A stretch of DNA of 10,038 nucleotides from Candidatus Cellulosilyticum pullistercoris (GTDB lineage Bacteria; Bacillota; Clostridia; Lachnospirales; Cellulosilyticaceae): contig JAHLFQ010000112.1 in assembly GCA_018883705.1 (NCBI GenBank), positions 1 through 10,038 of the forward strand. The letters are read 5' to 3'. The translations under genes were made by a program, and so were the position numbers. Shown piece by piece: positions 4,477-10,038 of this stretch. A model generated the notes under the pieces. That model saw only the letters and a program-made list of their open reading frames with translations, did no database searches and was not told the origin of the DNA. Numbering within the stretch: position 1 is the first letter of the stretch; every line of letters begins with the position of its first letter.

Positions 4477-7182
4477 ATGAATTACTCAAATGATTCTCGT
4501 AATAAAATAGAGAAAGATAACCACAGTAAAGCTAAGCAAGTAAAGAAGAAAGGCAAAGTGACAGTCTTTCGTGTGATTATTATGGCTATCATCATTGGAA
4601 TGTTTGCTGTTGTTGGAGCAGGTCTTGGTGTGTTCATTGGCATTATTAAAAGTGCACCTGATGTAACAACGATTGACTTAAAACCACAAGGTAACTATAC
4701 TTCTTTTGTTTACGATGATGCAGGCAATGAAATTGCTAGCTTTGCACCAGCTGATAATAGAGAATATGCTAAGCTTAGCGAAATTCCTTTAAACTTACAA
4801 CATGCTGTAATTGCAACTGAAGATGAACGTTTTTATGAGCATAATGGTATTGATATTAAAGGTATTTTTAGAGCAATCGTAACGAATTTAAAAAGTGGTA
4901 ACTTAAGTGAAGGTGCTAGTACCATTACACAGCAACTTGTTAAAAATAATGTTTTATCAACAGAGAAGAAATTTACTCGTAAAATTCAAGAACAGTATTT
5001 AGCTATTAAATTTGAAGAACTTTATGATAAAGATACTATCCTTGAATACTACCTTAATACGATTGGTCTTAGTCGAGGGGTATCCGGTGTACAAGCTGCT
5101 TCAAAACGTTATTTTGGAAAAGATGTAAGCGAACTTAGTTTAACTGAATGTGTTGTCATTGCAGTTATTACACAAAGACCAACTTACTATGATCCTATAA
5201 CAAATCCTGAGAATAACTGGGAAAAGGTACAAGTTGTTTTACAAAAAATGGAGGACCAAGGTTATATTACTGCTGAAGAGCATGCTGCTGCACTGCTAGA
5301 GAATCCTTATGATAACATACAAGAAGTTCATACAGAGTTTCAAGCTAAATCAACACGTAGTTCTTTTGTAGATGCTCTCTTTTTACAACTTGTATCTGAT
5401 TTACAGGAATTAGGCTATAGTGAAGCAGATGCAAAGAAACTTATTTATGGTGGCGGCTTAAAAATTTATAGTACAGTTAATAGCCAGATGCAAGAAATTG
5501 CAGATAAATATATCAACGATGATTCCGAGTATCCTGAGCATTTATACAAAGTTCAAATTGATTATAGCATTTCTGGGAAAAAAGCTGATGGTACAACATT
5601 TGACCATAATGCTCAAGCCTTATTAGATAGTGATGATGAGATTGAACCATTTATTGAAAAGAAAAAAGAAGAATGGGGTATTACCTCTTCAGATACTTAT
5701 ACGGATAATCTCTTAAAACAACCACAACCACAAGCTTCGTTTGTTTTAATGGACTATACTACTGGACAAATAAAAGCATTATCTGGTGGCCGCGGTGATA
5801 AAACGAATCTTGGATTTAACTATGCAACTCAGGCTAAGCGTCAGCCTGGTTCAACCTTTAAAGTTCTAGCATCTTATGCTCCAGCACTAGATTTAGGATT
5901 ATTATCTCCTGGCTCAGAACTTATTAATGAAGCAGTTACCTATACATTATGGGATGGTACCTCTTGGTCACCTAGAAACTGGGATGGTAATTATTCAGGA
6001 ACGTATACTGTTAGAGAAGCAATTGCCAACTCAATGAATGTTTTAGCTGTTAAAACAATTGAACAAGTAGGCATTGATACTGCCTTTGATTATTTACAAC
6101 GCTTTGGTTTTACAACATTATCTGATAGTGATAAGGTATTGGCTCTTCCATTAGGAGGTATTACAAACGGAGTAACACCTTTAGAACTGAATGCTGCATA
6201 TGGTGCTATTGCAAATGATGGTGTCTATGTAAAACCTATCTACTATACTGAAGTTCGAGATAGTAATGGTAATATTATTATTGACAATACAGGTGAAAAT
6301 ATCACTAAAAATTCCCATACAGTTATTAAATCTTCTACTGCTCGTCTCCTTACAGATATGATGACAGAAGTTGTAGACGGACCAAGTAAACATACTGGTG
6401 GTACAGTAAGAAAATACTTTACTAACATGCCTGTTGCTGGTAAGACTGGAACAACAACTGATAGCAAGGATTTAGTATTTGCTGGATACACACCTTATTA
6501 TGTAGCAACTATTTGGACTGGCTATTCTCAACCAGAAGCTATCAGCTCTAGAAATGGTGGTAATAGCTATCACATGAAAATATGGGCAAAAATTATGAGT
6601 GAAATTCATGAAAATCTTGACTATAAATCTTTCCCTAAAGTGGATATACAATCTTCTGGGGTATCAGAGATTAAAATTTGTTCATTATCTGGTAAACGTG
6701 CGACTGCACTTTGTGAAGCCGATCCTGATCATGTTGTAAAAAGTGAGTTCTTCACAAACAGTAATGCGCCTAAAGAATATTGTGACATTCATGAAGAAGT
6801 AGAAATCTGTACAGAATCTGGTAAAATTGCCAACGAATACTGTCCAGCAGAGACTCGCAAAAAAGTAACACGCGTTAAACAAGTCATTGATGGCGTTGTT
6901 CAAGAAGATGAAATTTGTGATATTCATGGTCCAGAAGTAGAAGAAACGCCTACAGAATCGCCGGATAATGGCTCTACTCCTGACTCTGACAATTCTAACG
7001 ATTCCAATAATTCAAATGATTCTAATGGATCTGTTAGTACACCGGATGACAACCAAACATCTCCAAGTGTACCTCCGGTTGAACCAAGTATACCTCCAGT
7101 TGAACCAAGTATACCTCCGGTTGATCCGAGTGTACCTCCTAATATTGATGATGAAGATGACTTTGTTATTCCACAGTTTTAA
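4477..7182 (+). CDS. Class A penicillin-binding protein (PBP1A family), bifunctional transglycosylase/transpeptidase
   Basis: The 901-residue protein polymerises and cross-links peptidoglycan on the outer face of the membrane. A Lys-rich cytoplasmic N-terminus (1-28) precedes one membrane segment (about 30-57). The GT51 domain (about 68-250) shows ATEDERFYEHNGID (113-126, catalytic Glu115), GASTITQQLVKN (147-158) and RKIQEQYLAIKFEE (168-181). The transpeptidase domain (about 330-700) has SxxK as Ser459-Lys462 (QPGSTFK), SxN as SMN 519-521 and KTG at 656-658 (GKTGTT), so both active sites look intact. Residues 735-816 carry two copies of a Cys module (C-x10-C, then CDIH). The tail is Asp/Ser/Asn-rich (about 825-860), then PSxPPVE repeats (864-888), and ends DDEDDFVIPQF. 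Family members often lack such a long tail. The gene stands alone, with upstream promoters and a strong terminator, and converges with the VanW-family gene. Confidence 0.97.
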   Translation: MNYSNDSRNKIEKDNHSKAKQVKKKGKVTVFRVIIMAIIIGMFAVVGAGLGVFIGIIKSAPDVTTIDLKPQGNYTSFVYDDAGNEIASFAPADNREYAKLSEIPLNLQHAVIATEDERFYEHNGIDIKGIFRAIVTNLKSGNLSEGASTITQQLVKNNVLSTEKKFTRKIQEQYLAIKFEELYDKDTILEYYLNTIGLSRGVSGVQAASKRYFGKDVSELSLTECVVIAVITQRPTYYDPITNPENNWEKVQVVLQKMEDQGYITAEEHAAALLENPYDNIQEVHTEFQAKSTRSSFVDALFLQLVSDLQELGYSEADAKKLIYGGGLKIYSTVNSQMQEIADKYINDDSEYPEHLYKVQIDYSISGKKADGTTFDHNAQALLDSDDEIEPFIEKKKEEWGITSSDTYTDNLLKQPQPQASFVLMDYTTGQIKALSGGRGDKTNLGFNYATQAKRQPGSTFKVLASYAPALDLGLLSPGSELINEAVTYTLWDGTSWSPRNWDGNYSGTYTVREAIANSMNVLAVKTIEQVGIDTAFDYLQRFGFTTLSDSDKVLALPLGGITNGVTPLELNAAYGAIANDGVYVKPIYYTEVRDSNGNIIIDNTGENITKNSHTVIKSSTARLLTDMMTEVVDGPSKHTGGTVRKYFTNMPVAGKTGTTTDSKDLVFAGYTPYYVATIWTGYSQPEAISSRNGGNSYHMKIWAKIMSEIHENLDYKSFPKVDIQSSGVSEIKICSLSGKRATALCEADPDHVVKSEFFTNSNAPKEYCDIHEEVEICTESGKIANEYCPAETRKKVTRVKQVIDGVVQEDEICDIHGPEVEETPTESPDNGSTPDSDNSNDSNNSNDSNGSVSTPDDNQTSPSVPPVEPSIPPVEPSIPPVDPSVPPNIDDEDDFVIPQF
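6991..7026 (+). repeat. Two 18-base repeats encoding NSNDSN in the PBP tail
   Basis: AATTCTAACGATTCCAAT and AATTCAAATGATTCTAAT are adjacent copies that differ at a few third-codon and other positions and encode NSNDSN twice. This is a flexible, hydrophilic linker. Confidence 0.75.
7063..7140 (+). repeat. 21-base tandem repeat encoding PSxPPVE in the PBP tail
   Basis: Three complete units (7063-7083, 7084-7104, 7105-7125) and a partial fourth (7126-7140) encode PSVPPVE, PSIPPVE, PSIPPVD and PSVPP. The copies differ mostly by single bases, so the array probably arose by recent tandem duplication or slippage. The Pro/Glu-rich product is likely an extended spacer in the cell wall. Confidence 0.9.
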
Positions 7183-7188
7183 AATTGT

Positions 7189-7243
7189 ATAAATAAAAAG
7201 TCCTCCTCTTACTAATTAAGTAAGAGGAGGACTTTTTATTTAT
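7189..7243. terminator. Strong bidirectional rho-independent terminator shared by the PBP and VanW-family genes
   Basis: A perfect 25-bp stem (arms 7189-7213 and 7219-7243) with a five-base loop (AATTA). Its core is GTCCTCCTCTTACT against AGTAAGAGGAGGAC, flanked by AAAAA on the left and TTTTT on the right, so either strand gives a GC-containing hairpin followed by a U-tract. It begins seven bases after the PBP stop codon, and its right arm reaches the first base of the VanW-family stop codon (7243-7245). Confidence 0.93.
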
Positions 7244-8835
7244 TAATTTTGGATAATAGCAAAATCATCTAGAGTATTAAGACTTTCTGTTCTATCTATC
7301 TCTGATTGTGTAGAAGTAGATGGAAGTGTAGTTGATTCTACATGGTCTGGATTTAAGTTAATATTACCACCTGATTGATTAGAACTTGTATCTATACGAG
7401 TTCCACTGGTACTGTTTATATTTGTTGAGTTATCTGCTACTTCATTTGTTTTATCGGCTATAACTTTTTTAGTACCACGCTTAATTACCGCAGCTCTTGC
7501 TCTATAATAACTACTATTTACAAGAACTCTTTTTTCAAGTACGCCATTTTTATAATAAAGTTTATACAAATTAACACGCTTACCATCAATAGCTGTTGTT
7601 TCTACTACTTCTTTTCCTTCATCTAACGTCGCATCATCCTCATATTTTGTAGCTGGGGCAGGAATAACTTCTGTGATTTTTGATTCAAATTTAATATCAT
7701 ACTCGGACTTTAAACTTTTATGACCATAGATATTTACAATAACCTGATTATTTTCACAGTAGCTTTCAATGAATATAGGATAATTAGAGTTATTTTTAAA
7801 CTTAAAATCAATCGTTCCAGTATTATACGTAGCATCTCTACCTAATGGTACATAAGAAACAGTTAATGAATGATTTTGTCTTGCAACAACTTCTAAATCT
7901 GTAAGTAAAACAGCATTATAAAGCGTAGAAGCAACTTGACAGATGCCGCCACCTAGGCTATCTTCAATTTTTCCATTCACTATGGTTCCTGCATTTTTAT
8001 AGCCTTCCTTTGCAGTAAATGGTTCAAGTTGATTTGAAAGATAAAAAACTTCATCTGGTAAAAGCATTCGAGTAATTTTTTTAGATGCAACTTTTAGATT
8101 TTCATTTCTATTTGCACTTGCATTATTATATGAAGTCGAAAAGCTTGATACTAGTGTTTGGACATCTTGTAGAGAATGTGCTGTCCATTCAGGAATGACT
8201 TCTTCCATTACAGCCTCTACTTCTATTTTATGTGCATCTGAATCAGTAATCTCATTAAGTATAGCTAATGCCTTTTCTTTTGTTGCACTAATATCTAACG
8301 CTACGCCATTAACTTCTTTAGTTGTAATGAATTGTTTATTTTTTCGTTCTAATGTTGCATTGATAGGTTCTACATAAAACTTATCTGCACAAGTTTTAAG
8401 TGCATCATCTATTTTACTTTCATCAATTGAGCGACTTAGTTCAAAAACTTGTTTGGTTTCCAATCCATTTTTAGCAATATCATATTTGGTAAAAAAGTTT
8501 TCATCACGTCCTACATTAAAAGCTTTGTCTAACGTCTCATTAATATTATAGGTAATTCCAAGATCAGTAAAAGGAACTTCTAGAGAACGTTCCTCATTAG
8601 TAAACACTAATATCTGTTTACTAATTTGATCTGAAATAGTCTGCTCCAATTTTGCTTTGGCCTCTTCTTTTGTTAACCCGCCTACAGCTAAATCCTCAAT
8701 ATATACATTTTCTGCAAATACATTTTCAAATGCAGTAACTTGAGTGTACATATAACCAATAGTGCCAAGAGATAGACCAATCAGAATAACAACGCCAGTA
8801 ATAATAAGCCATTTAAAGCGTTTTTTAGTATTCAT
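7243..8835 (-). CDS. VanW family protein (YoaR-like), membrane-anchored and wall-facing
   Basis: The 530-residue protein starts with a basic stretch and one hydrophobic segment (about 9-30), an uncleaved anchor or signal. Residues about 45-215 look like the paired putative peptidoglycan-binding (PG_binding_4) regions found in YoaR proteins, with LAVGGLTKEEAKAKL at 49-63. The VanW domain covers about 228-370, with the family signature GGGICQVASTLYNAVLL (295-311), RQNHSLTVSYVPLGRDATY (319-337) and a closing strand rich in I/F/Y. A G5-like stretch follows (about 385-455, ITEVIPAPATKYEDD...). The tail (458-530) is Ser/Thr/Asn-rich and ends NTLDDFAIIQN. VanW occurs as an accessory gene in vanB-type glycopeptide-resistance clusters, but its biochemical role is unknown; nothing here indicates resistance. 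The start is ATG 8835 with AGGAGGT (8847-8841) upstream. It lies 28 bases after the 49-aa gene in the same direction. A TATAAT at 8868-8863 may add a local promoter, but its -35 is poor. Confidence 0.95.
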   Translation of the reverse strand: MNTKKRFKWLIITGVVILIGLSLGTIGYMYTQVTAFENVFAENVYIEDLAVGGLTKEEAKAKLEQTISDQISKQILVFTNEERSLEVPFTDLGITYNINETLDKAFNVGRDENFFTKYDIAKNGLETKQVFELSRSIDESKIDDALKTCADKFYVEPINATLERKNKQFITTKEVNGVALDISATKEKALAILNEITDSDAHKIEVEAVMEEVIPEWTAHSLQDVQTLVSSFSTSYNNASANRNENLKVASKKITRMLLPDEVFYLSNQLEPFTAKEGYKNAGTIVNGKIEDSLGGGICQVASTLYNAVLLTDLEVVARQNHSLTVSYVPLGRDATYNTGTIDFKFKNNSNYPIFIESYCENNQVIVNIYGHKSLKSEYDIKFESKITEVIPAPATKYEDDATLDEGKEVVETTAIDGKRVNLYKLYYKNGVLEKRVLVNSSYYRARAAVIKRGTKKVIADKTNEVADNSTNINSTSGTRIDTSSNQSGGNINLNPDHVESTTLPSTSTQSEIDRTESLNTLDDFAIIQN

Positions 8836-8863
8836 ATTGCACCTCCTAGTTAGTCTTCTTACA

Positions 8864-9013
8864 TTATATTTGCAATAATCCTGCTAATAAACCAATAACT
8901 AGTATAATGCAAATAATTCCTGAAAATACTTTTTTATTTTTCTGTACCCATTCGTACATATTTAACTTCTTTTTTTTTCTTTGAATTTGCTTTGAATGCT
9001 TATTTTTTTTCAT
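8864..9013 (-). CDS. Small 49-aa single-span membrane protein overlapping the helicase gene end
   Basis: Read directly from the minus strand: ATG 9013 to TAA 8864. The first 28 residues are strongly basic and hydrophilic (MKKNKHSKQIQRKKKKLNMY then EWVQKNKK). The last 21 (29-49) are a continuous hydrophobic stretch, VFSGIICIILVIGLLAGLLQ plus Ile. That is the layout of a tail-anchored or N-in small membrane protein. GGGAGGGTGAT lies just upstream (within 9014-9028), inside the last codons of the helicase gene. The two frames overlap by 14 bases (9000-9013), typical of translational coupling. The 28-base gap to the VanW-family start places it in the middle of a three-gene unit. I do not recognise the family and give no function. 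The ordered charge/hydrophobic pattern, ribosome-binding site and overlap together argue that it is real. Confidence 0.72.
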   Translation of the reverse strand: MKKNKHSKQIQRKKKKLNMYEWVQKNKKVFSGIICIILVIGLLAGLLQI

Positions 9014-10038
9014 GATCATCACCCTCCCACGTTATTATAGCATTATTTATGCAGTAAATACTATCTATTTTTCTCTTTTCTCCATTATTAAACTGAACTT
9101 CTATAATGCCATTTTCCAGAACCTTAACGATTCTCCCTCTACCTAAATTTTTATGATAAACAATCTTATCTTTTTTAAGTTCTTCTAAATAGATTGTCTC
9201 TTTTAGATTTTGAATAAAAGATGAAGGCGCTACAGGTTTACCGTGTTTTTCAGTAGGAATATATAGGTATAATTGTTTTTTTGCTCTTGTCATACCTACA
9301 TAAAGTAAACGACGTTCCTCTTCAATCTCTTCTTCCAAATTACTTTTATGATAAGGAATAATACCTTCTACTACATCAATAATAAACACAGTATCAAATT
9401 CAAGCCCCTTCGCACCATGCATAGTAGTAAGTGTTAGGACATTTGCATTTCTTCTTTTGACAGAATCCTTAATTTCTTGGGACATTTCTTTAAGTGCATT
9501 TTCCCATTCTTCGAGTGTCTGATAATTTTGAGCAGAATCTTCAATATCTTCTAGTACTTCAAAAAGACTAAGTGATGGCATTTTTCTATAGTTAGCATAC
9601 TCATTAAGATAAGAATCATAACCGATATGATGTCTAATATATCTTATAGCATCAATCAGTGATTTTTCCTTTAAGACTTGTAGGTCAAAAAGGAGTTCTT
9701 GAATATAGTCATTTTGCCACTGAGTAAGTATACCTAATTGAAGCAAATTTAGAAGTAAATTACTACCTTCCTTTTTAGCTATTTCTATATTGGCTTTACT
9801 GATATAACGTTTAGGTTTATTAATAATTTTACAGGCATACTCTAGTTCATTTAAATTATTAGCTAAATGAAGATAACATAGAATATCTTTTGTAATCCAT
9901 TGTTCATATAAACTACTCATGCCATCACGTAGGCAAAATGGTATGTTAGCAGAAAGTAAAGTTTCTACAATAGACCTAGCTTGAATATTAGTACGGTATA
10001 TGACGGCCATATCTCCCAATTGTATACCTTCTTTTCGA
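9000..10038 (-). CDS. UvrD/PcrA-type superfamily 1 DNA helicase, C-terminal part (5' end outside window)
   Basis: The frame stays open to the right edge. The last 345 residues are visible, beginning RKEGIQLGDMAVIYRTN, so the TTG at 10019 is an internal Leu codon and not a start. Seen in visible numbering: motif IV region MAVIYRTNIQAR (10-21); motif V LTTMHGAKGLEFD (203-215) followed by VVEGIIP; motif VI RRLLYVGMTRAKK (242-254). A C-terminal segment, KNLGRGRIVKVLENGIIEVQ then FNNGEKRKID (296-325), resembles the Tudor-like tail of PcrA. The Walker A/B half is outside the window. UvrD-like helicases unwind DNA 3' to 5' using ATP in repair, replication restart and removal of RNA polymerase. The region between motifs IV and V is shorter than in PcrA as I recall it, so this may be a compact paralogue and not the housekeeping PcrA. 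Its stop overlaps the 49-aa gene. Confidence 0.95.
   Translation of the reverse strand, partial: RKEGIQLGDMAVIYRTNIQARSIVETLLSANIPFCLRDGMSSLYEQWITKDILCYLHLANNLNELEYACKIINKPKRYISKANIEIAKKEGSNLLLNLLQLGILTQWQNDYIQELLFDLQVLKEKSLIDAIRYIRHHIGYDSYLNEYANYRKMPSLSLFEVLEDIEDSAQNYQTLEEWENALKEMSQEIKDSVKRRNANVLTLTTMHGAKGLEFDTVFIIDVVEGIIPYHKSNLEEEIEEERRLLYVGMTRAKKQLYLYIPTEKHGKPVAPSSFIQNLKETIYLEELKKDKIVYHKNLGRGRIVKVLENGIIEVQFNNGEKRKIDSIYCINNAIITWEGDDHEKK
9019..9028 (-). promoter_or_regulatory. Ribosome-binding site of the 49-aa gene, inside the helicase coding region
   Basis: The minus strand reads GGGAGGGTGA, with GGAGG nine bases and GAGGGTGA five bases before ATG 9013. A G-rich run like this is unusual in this AT-rich DNA and supports a real start. 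It encodes the helicase residues around WEGDD. Confidence 0.6.

Noticed and set aside
6181..6927. Three minus-strand ORFs of 70-82 codons inside the PBP
   Set aside because: They are antisense to the transpeptidase domain and Cys module, where the plus-strand frame is clearly conserved, and none has a matching ribosome-binding site or known motif.
6968..7192. 74-codon plus-strand ORF overlapping the PBP tail in another frame (Leu-rich repeats)
   Set aside because: It is the +1 reading of the low-complexity Asp/Ser and PSxPPVE repeats. Its YLRLNQV-type repeats are a by-product of the 21-base DNA repeat.
7243..8835. VanW-family protein as evidence for a vancomycin-resistance cluster
   Set aside because: No vanH, D-Ala-D-Lac ligase, vanX or VanRS two-component genes are in the window. 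VanW/YoaR proteins are common in clostridia without resistance.
8863..8868. TATAAT before the VanW-family gene as a separate promoter
   Set aside because: The -10 is perfect, but the best -35 at 17 bases is TTTATT (3 of 6), and the hexamer overlaps the last codons of the 49-aa gene. It is possible, but too weak to list as a feature.

Overview
The window is AT-rich DNA from a low-GC Gram-positive bacterium, most likely an anaerobic clostridium of the Lachnospirales type (Cellulosilyticum-like; the genus is an impression, not a proof). The reasons are strong AGGAGG ribosome-binding sites, TATAAT-type promoters, a Lachnospiraceae-style class A penicillin-binding protein with a long acidic/Pro-rich tail, and a VanW/YoaR-type protein. 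I see no phage, IS, CRISPR, tRNA or rRNA signal. This looks like core chromosome.

Layout, left to right. (1) Minus strand, 1-1709: the 3'-truncated yebC gene (YebC/TACO1 translation factor), a YigZ/YvyE (IMPACT) family gene, and an 81-codon orphan gene resembling DUF6514 with its own promoter and hairpin terminator. (2) 1710-1955: an AT-rich gap with no gene. (3) Minus strand, 1956-4188: a two-gene unit in which a PfkB-fold protein with a degraded active site precedes the ribosome-splitting GTPase HflX. (4) 4189-4476: a divergent promoter region. (5) Plus strand, 4477-7182: a bifunctional class A penicillin-binding protein with GT51 and transpeptidase domains, a duplicated cysteine module and a Pro/Glu repeat tail. 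(6) 7189-7243: a perfect 25-bp hairpin that ends transcription from both sides. (7) Minus strand, 10038-7243: the 3' part of a UvrD/PcrA-type helicase gene, a 49-codon membrane-protein gene overlapping its end, and a VanW-family membrane-anchored protein.

Two themes stand out. yebC, hflX and perhaps yigZ are linked to the ribosome and translation quality. The PBP and the VanW protein are both anchored by an N-terminal membrane segment, face the cell wall, converge on one shared terminator, and end in a similar short C-terminal sequence (DDFVIPQF and DDFAIIQN) after a low-complexity linker.

The best candidates for something undescribed are the unlisted 49-aa single-span protein translationally coupled to the helicase gene, the PfkB-like apparent pseudokinase in an operon with hflX, and the shared C-terminal tail of the two wall-facing proteins. 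None of these amounts to a new defence or mobile system on the sequence alone.
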